Part shown: positions 25,510 through 33,085 of the stretch, in pieces | Layout: the number at the start of each line of letters is the position of its first letter | Position numbering within the stretch: the first letter of the stretch is position 1 | Source of the DNA: Streptosporangium album | GTDB taxonomy: Bacteria; Actinomycetota; Actinomycetes; Streptosporangiales; Streptosporangiaceae | Reading direction: 5' to 3' | Length of the DNA: 64,000 nucleotides | NCBI RefSeq assembly: GCF_014203795.1 | Contig: NZ_JACHJU010000001.1 | Coordinates: 682,001 to 746,000 of the forward strand | Program-made: the position numbers and the translations under genes | The notes under the pieces: generated by a model | Seen by the model: the letters and a program-made list of their open reading frames with translations, nothing else | The model's database searches: none | Told to the model about the DNA's origin: nothing

Positions 25510-26406
25510 TCAGCTCGCGCCCGGAACGGCGGGCTTGCCGTCCGTCCAACCGGCCCTGAACGTCTGCACGCCGGACTTGCCGAGCATCGCCTTTCCGCCG
25601 TCCTTCAGATCGGTGTATTCGGCCAGCAGCGTCATGGCCTGGGTGTCCACCAGGAGCTGCTGCTTGAGCACCGAGCCCCCGCTGGAGGAGACGGGCAGGG
25701 CCAGCTTCCGGCCGGAGCGGCCCAGCGGATCCTTGGCCCAGCCGAGATCGCTGACGCCCTTGGTCGTCTTCAGCACCTGGTAGGCGGCGGCCCTGACCTT
25801 GTCCGGCACCGGGTTCACGTACAGCAGCTCGCTCGCCCGCTCGGCCACGTACCGGTCGAGGTTGACCAGCCAGTCCTCCTTCTTGGAGTTCGGGCTGGTG
25901 GTCTTGGCCTCCTCTGCGGCCTCGTCGATCCAGGCGTTGACGTCCGCGAGGAGGTGCTTCCTGAGCGCCTCGGCATCCGTGGGCAGCGACTGGAGCTGCT
26001 GGTAGGTCACGTACTTCTCGCCCAGGCGGAACCCGTCAGGCTGCCCCTTGGCCACCCCGATGAAGCCCTTGCCCGGTTTGACGGACAGGTGGATCTTCAT
26101 GCCCTCCGTGCGGTAGTCCCACGTGGTCGGCGAACCGTCGGCGCGCCAGGCCGCCTCGTCTTTCGCGGTCGCGGGCTTGGCGCCCAGCTCCCGGAAGCCG
26201 GACCAGCTCTTGCCCTCGGGCGACAGCCAATCGGTGTCGACGCTGCGCTGGGTCAGGTAGTAGCCGCTGCCGACCGCGTGGGGATGGGTCGTGGTGAAGG
26301 TCGTCTCGACCCGCCAGTACGCCCCCTTCGGCGCGTCGGCGGACGCGGGGACGGCGGCCGTACCGGCGAAGATCAGCCCAGCGGCAACGGCGAGGGTGAA
26401 TCTCAT
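25510..26406 (-). CDS. CU044_5270-family secreted protein
   Basis: A 298-residue protein starting with a Sec signal (MRFTLAVAAGLIFAGTAAV, cleavage after ASA). The mature part follows the family pattern: YWRVETTFTTTHPHAVGSGY, LTQRSVDTDWLSPEGKSW, DEAAWRADGSPTTWDYRTEG, LPTDAEALRKHLLAD, DKVRAAAYQVLKTTKGVSDL and a late LVDTQAMTLLAEYTDL. It is a paralogue of the next gene upstream but lacks that gene's cytoplasmic N-terminus. The start overlaps the upstream stop by four bases, so the two are co-translated. Likely extracytoplasmic partner in sigma-factor control; exact role unknown. Confidence 0.8.
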   Translation of the reverse strand: MRFTLAVAAGLIFAGTAAVPASADAPKGAYWRVETTFTTTHPHAVGSGYYLTQRSVDTDWLSPEGKSWSGFRELGAKPATAKDEAAWRADGSPTTWDYRTEGMKIHLSVKPGKGFIGVAKGQPDGFRLGEKYVTYQQLQSLPTDAEALRKHLLADVNAWIDEAAEEAKTTSPNSKKEDWLVNLDRYVAERASELLYVNPVPDKVRAAAYQVLKTTKGVSDLGWAKDPLGRSGRKLALPVSSSGGSVLKQQLLVDTQAMTLLAEYTDLKDGGKAMLGKSGVQTFRAGWTDGKPAVPGAS

Positions 26407-27443
26407 TTCGTCTCCTTCAACGGGTTGTCGTCCGCCCAGCGGCTGTCCTGGATCGCGGTGTACGTCAGGAGCAGGCCGTCCGCGGCGGAACGGGTTTCGA
26501 TGGAAAGCGGTCTGCCGGAGGCGGGGTCGATCACCAGCCGGGTCCTGGTCGCCCCCGCGTAGTTCGGCGGGGCGAACTCCCCGGACTCGTACTCGATCGC
26601 CTGCCCGGCACGGCCCAGCGCGTCGGTCACCTGCCCGACGGCGGCGACCCCGGGCGTCGAAGCGAGCAGCCGGTACGCGGCAGCCCTGGTCTCGCTCGTC
26701 ACCGGCGCGAAGAACAGCAGCCGCGCCGCGGTGTCGATGGTCGTGCGGTCGTCGGCGTCGAAGAGCGCCTTGAGCCCCTCGGGGGTGTCGGGCACCTCGC
26801 TCATCTTGGTCAGCGGCTTGCCCGCCGTGAGGATGCGGAAGTCCCAGTCCTCGGTCGACCAGGTCCGCTGCTCGCCAGGCTCCGCCCGTACGACACCGGA
26901 GTGTCCCTTCTCTGAGGGCTTGTCATATGTCCATGACGTCGGTGAGCCGTCGGCGCGCCAGGCCGCCTCGTCCTGGGGCGTCGCGGGCTTGATCCCCTGA
27001 GGGGTCTGGCGGTACCAGGTGCGTCCTTCGGGATTCGCGGGGATCCAGGTCTCGATCGACTCGCTCTCGCGCAGGACGTACCGGCCGCCGGGCTCGTGGA
27101 ACTGCCAGCCGTGGACCTCCGTGCTGCCCCACCACGCGCCCTCGTCGGACATGGAGGCCACCGAGGCCGCCGCGACCAGCAGGAACCGCTTGCCATCCGC
27201 CTGAGCGACCGTGCCAGAGGTGGCAGGCCCCCTCGGGAACACCGTCGGCGCGATCACGAAGGCCGCCGCGGTCGCGACCCCCGCCAGGCCGAGCCCCAAC
27301 ACGCCCCACCTGACGGCCCTGCGGCTCCGCCGTACCCGCTCCTGGGCGAACGCGGCGGCCAGCCGCTCGCGCCCGGCCCGCTCGACCTCGGGCGACAGCG
27401 GCGGCGCGGGTAGCAGCTCCCGCACCGCCCGGTAATCATCCAT
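26403..27443 (-). CDS. CU044_5270-family membrane protein, probable anti-sigma partner
   Basis: A 346-residue protein with a cytoplasmic head of about 55 residues (MDDYRAVRELLPAPPLSPEV, ERLAAAFAQE), one membrane helix (AVRWGVLGLGLAGVATAAAF) and a large outside domain with RYVLRESESIETWIPANPEG, DEAAWRADGSPTSWTYDKPS and RAAAYRLLASTPGVAAVGQV. The gene begins eight bases inside the ECF sigma gene, the usual place of an anti-sigma factor, and the head is of suitable size to bind sigma. No zinc HxxxCxxC motif is present. Family function is not established. Confidence 0.82.
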   Translation of the reverse strand: MDDYRAVRELLPAPPLSPEVERAGRERLAAAFAQERVRRSRRAVRWGVLGLGLAGVATAAAFVIAPTVFPRGPATSGTVAQADGKRFLLVAAASVASMSDEGAWWGSTEVHGWQFHEPGGRYVLRESESIETWIPANPEGRTWYRQTPQGIKPATPQDEAAWRADGSPTSWTYDKPSEKGHSGVVRAEPGEQRTWSTEDWDFRILTAGKPLTKMSEVPDTPEGLKALFDADDRTTIDTAARLLFFAPVTSETRAAAYRLLASTPGVAAVGQVTDALGRAGQAIEYESGEFAPPNYAGATRTRLVIDPASGRPLSIETRSAADGLLLTYTAIQDSRWADDNPLKETK

Positions 27444-28053
27444 CAGAGCCTCCAAGCAAGGGGTTGATGCCGCCCAGGGCGGCACGGAGCTTCCTGCGCA
27501 CCCGCGACAGGCGGGATCCGACGGTGCCATACGGGATGTCCAGCGCCTTGGCCACCTCTTCATGACTCAGCTCGCCCAGCGCGCTCAGCAGCAGCACGTC
27601 CCTGTCGCCGTCGGGCAGGGCGCGCAGCTCGGCCGCGAGCCGCCCCTGTGCGCTCGCGGCGTCGATGCGGGTGACCACGCGTTCCTCGTGGCTGTGCTCC
27701 GCGCCGCCGTGCGCGGTGGCGCTGCGCTGCAGAGCAGCCAGCCGTCTGGTCTCGGTACGCCGGTGCGACGAGATCAGGTTGGTGGCGAAGCCGTACAGCC
27801 ACGGACGGACCTCACCGCGCTCGGGATCGAACGTCTCGCGCTTCCGGAACGCGGCGAGGAACACCTCCGCGGTGAGATCGTCGGCGGCCTGCCGGTCGAG
27901 CCGCCGTCCCAGGTACGCGTGGATCTCGCTCACATACCGGTCATAGATCTCCCCGAACCGCTCGGGTCTTCGGCGCGACAACGCCAGCAGGGCCGCGTCG
28001 CTGATCGCCTCCGTTGGATCGGTGAGATCTGGAGCCGTCATATTGGCAGTCAC
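27436..28053 (-). CDS. ECF RNA polymerase sigma factor
   Basis: A 205-residue sigma-70 family member. Region 2: FGEIYDRYVSEIHAYLGRRL and ADDLTAEVFLAAFRKRETFD, PWLYGFATNLISSHRR (promoter -10 recognition). Region 4: ALPDGDRDVLLLSALGELSH and VAKALDIPYGTVGSRLSRVR (the -35 helix-turn-helix). GTG 28053 or ATG 28041 may start it. Its 3' end overlaps the CU044_5270 gene, forming a three-gene operon. No convincing own promoter was identified in the 275 bp upstream (28054-28328), which otherwise holds nothing I recognise. Confidence 0.92.
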   Translation of the reverse strand: MTANMTAPDLTDPTEAISDAALLALSRRRPERFGEIYDRYVSEIHAYLGRRLDRQAADDLTAEVFLAAFRKRETFDPERGEVRPWLYGFATNLISSHRRTETRRLAALQRSATAHGGAEHSHEERVVTRIDAASAQGRLAAELRALPDGDRDVLLLSALGELSHEEVAKALDIPYGTVGSRLSRVRRKLRAALGGINPLLGGSDG

Positions 28054-28328
28054 ACCCCTTACTCAACCGATGGGGCATTCTGCTTTCACACCCGCCGCCG
28101 GGGCACCGTTCTCAGGCCACTGATCACGGTCCTAGCCGGCGGTCCAGGCGGACGCGCTGGCCTGGTGGGCGCTCACGCCGGCCGGCGATCGATGGCACCC
28201 TGAGCTGCCCGCTCATCCCCGACCGGTTCGCGACCGCCACCACCGCCCGAAACCCAGCCCGTCCGCCACAGCCACCCCGCGGGCCACGAACCGCCCTGCC
28301 AGCAGGTTCAGGACCCCTGAAACGACAA

Positions 28329-28361
28329 GATCCCGCCTGATCACTAAGATCAGACGGGATC
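28329..28361 (-). terminator. Terminator of tRNA-Ala copy 2
   Basis: A 14-bp stem (28329-28342 with 28348-28361) with one position that becomes a G-U pair in the transcript; tail TTGTCGTTT on the minus strand. Confidence 0.8.
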
Positions 28362-28402
28362 CCGTCAACTTCCTTCAGGCCATCTCAAGAACGGCCCAGA
28401 AG

Positions 28403-28475
28403 TGGAGCTATGGGGATTCGAACCCCAGACCTCCTCCATGCCATGGAGGCGCGCTACCAGCTGCGCCATAGCCCC
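28403..28475 (-). tRNA. tRNA-Ala, anticodon GGC (copy 2)
   Basis: Identical 73-nt sequence and cloverleaf to the genes at 6784 and 37693; anticodon loop ATGGCAT. The 5' flank is different from the other copies, so it must have its own promoter. Confidence 0.95.
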
Positions 28476-28494
28476 TTGCGACGCAGATGAAATC

Positions 28495-29940
28495 TTAGCC
28501 GACGTCGGACACTCCACGCGCCATCATTCCGGCCACAAGGGCGACGGCGGCGGAGGCCGCGGCGCTCACCGTGATGATCGCGAAGGACAGGACGTAGGCG
28601 TCGCGGGACGGGACGGCGGTTCCGGCGATGGTGATCGAGGTCAGGAGGGCGGCGGTGACGGCGCTGGAGACGCTGCCTCCGATGGCTCGGACCAGGGAGT
28701 TGATGCCGCTGGCGATGCCGGTCGAGTCCATCGGCACGTGTTGTACGGCCAGCGCGCCCAGCGCCGCGTAGCCGATCCCGAAGCCCAGTCCCTGCAGTGC
28801 GTTGGCGCCGATCAGGTCGAGCACCGAGGTGTTGAAGAGGGTGAACCAGCCGAACCCGGCCGCGCACAGGGCCGCGCCGAGGGCGAGAGAGCGGGCCGGG
28901 CCCAGGAGGGCGGACAGGCGTCCGGACATGAAGGACGCCGCCAGCATGGTCACGGTGCTGGGGAGGGCGTAGAGGCCGACGTCGAGGACCGATCCGCCGA
29001 AGCCGTATCCAGCGGACGGCGGTGTCTGGACGAACCCGGAGATCAGGGCGAACGACCCGAACATCGCGAAGCCCAGCAGCAGCGAGGCCAGGTTGGCGGG
29101 CAGGGAACGACGGCCGACGAGCAGGTGGAGCCGTACCATCGGCGTTCGGAGCCGGAGCTGGCTGAACACCCACACCGCGCAGAGCACCACCGCACCCGCG
29201 AACAGCCCGACGACCCGGCCGGAGCCCCACCCCCAGTCGTTCCCCTTGGATATCGCCAGCAGCAGGAAGACCAGCCAGGAGGAGAGCAGCACCGCGCCGA
29301 TGAAGTCGGGGCGGCCTCCGGCCCGGACCCCGGTGTCGTGGGCGCTCAGCGCGATGAGCACGAGCGCCGCCGCGGCGAGCCCCGCGGTGATCCAGAAGAC
29401 CGGGTGGTGGCTGGGGGTGCGGTCGGCGATGATCCCGGTGACGATCATGCCGAGGTTGCCGCCGACGCCCATGGTGGCGCTCACCACGCCGATGGCCGTC
29501 ATCACCCGGGTGCGCGGGAAACCGTCCCTGATCATGCCGATGGCCAGCGGGATCAGCGCAGCCGAGGCGCCCTGCATGGCCCGGCCGGCGATCAGCACCG
29601 CCAGGGAGCCGGACAGGGCGCAGATCACCGAGCCCAGGACGAGCAGCCCGACGGTGAACAGGATCATCCGCTTCTTGCCGTACATGTCCCCGAGGCGGGA
29701 CAGCAGCGGAGTGGCGACCGCGCCGGCGAGCAGCGAGGCGGTGAAGACCCAGGTGACCTCCGCGACCGGCACGCCGAAGGCGACCATCAACCGGGGTAGC
29801 AGCGGGATCACCACGGTCTGCTGGACGGAGACGACCATCCCGGCGATGGAGAGCGCCAGCAGGGTCAGCCAGAGCTGTCTGCCCCGGCGTGCCGTACTCG
29901 GCTCGGAGACGGCCGTCCCTGCCACGATCCACCCCTTCAC
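28495..29940 (-). CDS. MFS drug-efflux transporter (EmrB/QacA, DHA2-like)
   Basis: A 481-residue protein with about 14 hydrophobic helices. Motif A between helices 2 and 3 is RLGDMYGKKRMI; motif C-like glycine pattern is GVVSATMGVGGNLGMIVTG; helix 1 has VSVQQTVVIPLLPRL, typical of DHA2 exporters. Proton-driven export of drugs or toxic metabolites is expected. GTG 29940 has GGGGGAAA eight bases upstream. It is divergent from the ECF41 sigma gene (95-bp gap) and so might be influenced by the same promoter region. Confidence 0.9.
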   Translation of the reverse strand: MKGWIVAGTAVSEPSTARRGRQLWLTLLALSIAGMVVSVQQTVVIPLLPRLMVAFGVPVAEVTWVFTASLLAGAVATPLLSRLGDMYGKKRMILFTVGLLVLGSVICALSGSLAVLIAGRAMQGASAALIPLAIGMIRDGFPRTRVMTAIGVVSATMGVGGNLGMIVTGIIADRTPSHHPVFWITAGLAAAALVLIALSAHDTGVRAGGRPDFIGAVLLSSWLVFLLLAISKGNDWGWGSGRVVGLFAGAVVLCAVWVFSQLRLRTPMVRLHLLVGRRSLPANLASLLLGFAMFGSFALISGFVQTPPSAGYGFGGSVLDVGLYALPSTVTMLAASFMSGRLSALLGPARSLALGAALCAAGFGWFTLFNTSVLDLIGANALQGLGFGIGYAALGALAVQHVPMDSTGIASGINSLVRAIGGSVSSAVTAALLTSITIAGTAVPSRDAYVLSFAIITVSAAASAAVALVAGMMARGVSDVG

Positions 29941-29998
29941 CGCCGGTTTCCCCCGTCAGATGGTAGATCGTACGGAGAAAACGCCACCGGCCGGATCA

Positions 29999-30026
29999 TG
30001 TCACGCCGTGGCTACCGTGATACGTC
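29999..30026 (+). promoter_or_regulatory. ECF41-type promoter upstream of sigJ-like gene
   Basis: TGTCACG (29999-30005), 17-bp spacer, CGTC (30023-30026), nine bases before the ATG. This fits the known ECF41 consensus TGTCACA/CGTC. A second copy with the same spacing lies at 30923. Confidence 0.8.
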
Positions 30027-30034
30027 TTTCTCTT

Positions 30035-30922
30035 ATGGCCGTCGAACGCTTTGAGAGACATCGCGACCTGCTGACCGGAGTCGCCTACCGGATCCTGGGC
30101 AGCGTGGCCGACGCCGAAGACGTCGTGCAGGAGGCATGGCTGCGCTGGTCGGGGGTGGAGGTGGCCGAGGTGGAAGATGACCGGGCCTACCTGATCAGGG
30201 TGACGACCCGCCTCTCCATCGACCGCCTGCGGCGGGCGAAGTCGCGACGCGAGTCATATGTCGGGTCGTGGCTGCCCGAGCTGGTCGGCACCGCACCCGA
30301 CACGGCCGAGCACGCCGAGCTGACCGCCTCGGTCGAGCTGGCGTTGCTGGTGGTGCTGGAGACCCTGTCGCCGCTGGAACGCGCGGTGTTCGTGCTGCGG
30401 GAGGCGTTCGCCCTGTCCTACGTGGAGATCGGTGAGATCATCGGCCGCGCCGAGGCGACGACCCGGCAGCTCGCTCGGCGGTCCAAACAGCACGTGCAGG
30501 AGCGCAGGCCCCGGTTCGACGTGGACCGCGACGAGCGGCGCAGGCTCACCGAGCGGTTCATCGGCGCGGCCGCCGGCGGTGATCTGGACGCGCTGACCGC
30601 GATGCTCGCCGAGGACGTCTCACTGGTCGGCGACGGCGGCGGGAAGGCCAAGGCCCCACTGCGGGTCATCACCGGCGCGGAGAAGGTGGCGCGATTCCTG
30701 TCCTCGATCGCGTCGAAGGAGGGCGCGCGGAGGTTCATGGAGTCGCTGGGCGCCGATCTCGTCCCCGGCTTCGCGGTGGAGTTCAGGGACGTGAACGGCG
30801 CCCCGGCGGCCGTGGTGACCGCCGACGGGCGGCCGATCACGGTGTTCTCCCTGGTCATCAGGGACGGTCTGATCGAGACCGTCTTCCTGGTGGCCAATCC
30901 GGAGAAACTTGCGCGCCTGTGA
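30035..30922 (+). CDS. sigJ: ECF41-group RNA polymerase sigma factor (SigJ-like) with SnoaL-type C-terminal domain
   Basis: A 295-residue sigma factor. Region 2 (FERHRDLLTGVAYRILGSVA, DAEDVVQEAWLRW), region 4 (LSPLERAVFVLREAF, SYVEIGEIIGRAEATTRQL) and a C-terminal SnoaL-like domain of about 110 residues containing DGGGKAKAPLRVITG. The WLPELV motif between regions 2 and 4 and DGGGK in the extension are hallmarks of ECF41, where the extension acts as an in-cis regulator instead of an anti-sigma factor. The promoter at 29999 suggests autoregulation. The near absence of leader suggests a leaderless or very short 5' UTR. Confidence 0.92.
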   Translation: MAVERFERHRDLLTGVAYRILGSVADAEDVVQEAWLRWSGVEVAEVEDDRAYLIRVTTRLSIDRLRRAKSRRESYVGSWLPELVGTAPDTAEHAELTASVELALLVVLETLSPLERAVFVLREAFALSYVEIGEIIGRAEATTRQLARRSKQHVQERRPRFDVDRDERRRLTERFIGAAAGGDLDALTAMLAEDVSLVGDGGGKAKAPLRVITGAEKVARFLSSIASKEGARRFMESLGADLVPGFAVEFRDVNGAPAAVVTADGRPITVFSLVIRDGLIETVFLVANPEKLARL

Positions 30923-30950
30923 TGTCACGGATGCCACCGCCGGGTGCGTC
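30923..30950 (+). promoter_or_regulatory. Second ECF41-type promoter, before the FAD oxidoreductase
   Basis: TGTCACG begins at the base after the sigma stop codon, followed by a 17-bp spacer and CGTC (30947-30950), nine bases before ATG 30959. Element sequence, spacing and distance to the start codon match those at 29999. Confidence 0.8.
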
Positions 30951-30958
30951 GTGAGGGT

Positions 30959-32125
30959 ATGACGCAGAAAATCACCATCATCGGCGGTGGCCTCGCGGGA
31001 CTCACCGCGGCCATCGCGTGTGCCGAGGGCGGCGCGCGGGTCACCGTCCACGAGGCCCACCGGGCGCTCGGCGGCCGGGCCCGCAGCACCGCCGCGCCGT
31101 ACGTCGCCAACGACGGCCCCCATGTCTTCTACTCCGACGGTGAGCCGTGGCGCTGGATGGCGGCCCGGGGACTCGTCCAGCCCTTCCGCAGGCCGGCACT
31201 CGGTGAGCTCGCCAGGTTCAGGTTCCGGCACGGCTACCGCCTCACCTCGGCTCCGCCCTGGCCGCTGGTGAAGGCGATCACCACCAGGCGGCGGCTCCGT
31301 GCCCCGGTGGACGAGGGCTTCGGCACCTGGGCCACCCGGCACCTGGGTGAGGAGGCGATGCGGGCGGCGGCGGGGCTGGTCGGCGTGATCACCTTCGACG
31401 CCGATCCGGCACGGCTGTCCGCGGCGTTCGTCTGGGAGCGGGTGCTGCGGGCGGCCGCGCCCCGATATCCGGCTCCGCGCTACGTCGTCGGCGGCTGGCA
31501 GCGGGTGATCGACCGGATGGCCGCTCACGCGCGCGGGCTGGGTGTGCGGATCGAGACCGGCACGCGGGTGGACCGCCTCCCCGAGGACACCCCGGTGATC
31601 GTGGCGACGTCGCTGGACGCCGCCAGGACGCTGCTCGGCGACGAGTCGCTGCACTGGGAGAGCGGCAGGGCGGTCCTGCTCGACCTCGGTCTCACCAGGC
31701 GTCCCAAGGACGTCTTCCTCGTCTCGGACCTGGACGAGGGGGGATTCCTGGAGCAGTACGGCCTGCCGGACGCCTCGCTCGCGCCGGCCGGGCACACGCT
31801 GGTCCAGATCGAGATGCCGCTGCGGCAGAGCGAGTCGAAGGCGGAGGCGGTCACCAGGGCGGAACGGCTGGCCGACCTCGGACTGCCCGGCTGGCGGGAG
31901 CGGACGACCTGGCGGCGGGAGGCCACCGCGAACGGCCGTAGCGGGGCTCTGGATCTGCCCGGACTGTCCTGGCGGGACCGGCCGGCGATCGACAGGGGGC
32001 ACGGCGTCTGGCTGGCGGGGGACGCGGTCGCGGCCCCCGGCCTGCTCGGCGAGGTCTCCACGCACAGCGCCCTGATCGCCGCGCGATCCGTGCTCCACGC
32101 CGTCGGTTCGCGTGTCCCCGCCTGA
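30959..32125 (+). CDS. NAD(P)/FAD-dependent oxidoreductase (phytoene-desaturase/amine-oxidase-like)
   Basis: A 388-residue flavoprotein. N-terminal dinucleotide loop IIGGGLAGLTAAIACAEGG, then VHEAHRALGGRARS (GGR motif of the amine-oxidase/desaturase superfamily), VVGGWQRVIDRMAAHA as central FAD-binding segment and C-terminal GHGVWLAGDAVAAPGLLGEV. The enzyme probably oxidises a lipid, carotenoid-like or amine substrate; which one cannot be told. Location directly behind an ECF41-type promoter and sigma gene marks it as the probable main target of that sigma factor, in line with oxidoreductases being usual ECF41 partners. Confidence 0.88.
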   Translation: MTQKITIIGGGLAGLTAAIACAEGGARVTVHEAHRALGGRARSTAAPYVANDGPHVFYSDGEPWRWMAARGLVQPFRRPALGELARFRFRHGYRLTSAPPWPLVKAITTRRRLRAPVDEGFGTWATRHLGEEAMRAAAGLVGVITFDADPARLSAAFVWERVLRAAAPRYPAPRYVVGGWQRVIDRMAAHARGLGVRIETGTRVDRLPEDTPVIVATSLDAARTLLGDESLHWESGRAVLLDLGLTRRPKDVFLVSDLDEGGFLEQYGLPDASLAPAGHTLVQIEMPLRQSESKAEAVTRAERLADLGLPGWRERTTWRREATANGRSGALDLPGLSWRDRPAIDRGHGVWLAGDAVAAPGLLGEVSTHSALIAARSVLHAVGSRVPA

Positions 32126-32127
32126 GA

Positions 32128-32164
32128 CCGGCGCCTCGCGCGGGAAACCCGCGCGAGGCGCCGG
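32128..32164. terminator. Strong hairpin between convergent genes
   Basis: A perfect 17-bp stem (32128-32144 with 32148-32164) with AAA loop starts two bases after the stop of the oxidoreductase and ends seven bases before the AlaX-like stop. No U-tract; bidirectional I-shaped terminator likely. Confidence 0.75.
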
Positions 32165-32170
32165 GTGTGG

Positions 32171-33016
32171 CTAGCGGGCGGTGACGGTGTGCATGATCAT
32201 CTCGGAACCGTCGTCGGACAGTTCCAGGGTCGCGACGACCGTGCCGAGCTGGGAGGTGCGCGACAGGTGCGTACCGCCGCACGGGATGGCGACCTCGCCC
32301 TCGGGCAGGCCGCAGTGCCAGGTACGGCGGGCGGTCAGCTCGGGGCCGGGGTTGTCGACCCAGACGGGGGCGTCGACGGCGACCCACTCCTTGAGCCGGT
32401 CGTTGATCCGCTGGACGATCTCCGGCAGCTCCTCCGCCAGCCCCTCGGCGGTGAAGCCCTTGCGGCGCAGGGACTTGCCCAGGCGGTAGACGTCCTGGCT
32501 GCCGCCCGGCAGGATCCGTGAGGAGGTGATGGCCGTCTGGTCGAAGTCGGGGTGGCCGAGCCCGTCGGCCGGGATCTCCTTGCGCCACCTGCCGGCCAGT
32601 GCCGCGTTGAGCGCGAGCGCGGTGAGGTGGCAGGCGGTGTGTCCGGCCGACAGCGCGCGGCGGTTGTCGGTGTCCACCACCAGCTCGACCTCCCCGCCCG
32701 GCACCGGCTCGTCGGTGACGTGGACGACCAGCCAGCTCCAGCCGGGAGTGCCCCGGCGCACCGGGATGTCCTCACCGAGATGGACGGCCTGTCCGCCCTC
32801 CTGCACGGCTCCCGTCACGCAGTCGACGACCGTCAGCCCGGCGATGGTCCCGGTGTCGGCGGGCTGGTCCGGCCAGGTGTGGTCCAGCGGGTGGAACGGG
32901 GTCTCGGCCACGATCGTCCCGTGCCGGTCCCCCACCGGCACGGCCCCCACGACCGTCGAACGTCCCCGAACCTCACCTGCCGGATAACTGACCAGCGTCG
33001 ACCCACCGATGTCCAT
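32171..33016 (-). CDS. Alanyl-tRNA editing protein (AlaX-like)
   Basis: A 281-residue stand-alone editing-domain protein. N-terminal part is a beta-barrel resembling AlaRS (FHPLDHTWPDQPADTGTIAG). The editing site has the zinc ligands of ThrRS-SAD/AlaX proteins: AGHTACHLTALAL and the distal CGGTHL. It should hydrolyse mischarged Ser- or Gly-tRNA(Ala) in trans. The occurrence in a window with three tRNA-Ala genes is suggestive but probably coincidental. Monocistronic; hairpins on both sides. Confidence 0.85.
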   Translation of the reverse strand: MDIGGSTLVSYPAGEVRGRSTVVGAVPVGDRHGTIVAETPFHPLDHTWPDQPADTGTIAGLTVVDCVTGAVQEGGQAVHLGEDIPVRRGTPGWSWLVVHVTDEPVPGGEVELVVDTDNRRALSAGHTACHLTALALNAALAGRWRKEIPADGLGHPDFDQTAITSSRILPGGSQDVYRLGKSLRRKGFTAEGLAEELPEIVQRINDRLKEWVAVDAPVWVDNPGPELTARRTWHCGLPEGEVAIPCGGTHLSRTSQLGTVVATLELSDDGSEMIMHTVTAR

Positions 33017-33031
33017 CCCCTCATCATGCCA

Positions 33032-33070
33032 GTACGGCTTGCACCGCCCCCGAGGAGGCGCAAGCCGTAC
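33032..33070 (-). terminator. Hairpin downstream of the CynX-type MFS gene
   Basis: GTACGGCTTGC (33032-33042) pairs with GCAAGCCGTAC (33060-33070), loop 17 bases. It lies between the MFS stop at 33086 and the AlaX-like start at 33016, so it can terminate the former. Confidence 0.55.
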
Positions 33071-33085
33071 CGGCGGGGATGACGG

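Larger units (their letters stand above)
28329..28475 (-). repeat. tRNA-Ala cassette, copy 2 of 3
   Basis: Same order as copy 1: terminator hairpin, 3' flank (GTCAACTTCCTTCAGGCCAT and so on) and tRNA-Ala(GGC). The flank is almost identical to the other copies but the terminator stem has diverged while keeping pairing. The extra block beyond the terminator shared by copies 1 and 3 is missing. Confidence 0.8.

Noticed and set aside
6784..28475. Integrative conjugative element between tRNA copies 1 and 2
   Set aside because: No integrase, excisionase, replication or transfer gene seen; the repeated unit covers the full tRNA, whereas att duplications usually cover only its 3' part.
28402..29799. 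Plus-strand frames beginning MELWGFEPQTSSMPWRR at 28402 (and within 37644-37835)
   Set aside because: They begin in the antisense of tRNA-Ala, a well-known source of false proteins in GC-rich genomes; the remainder is the shadow of the MFS gene.
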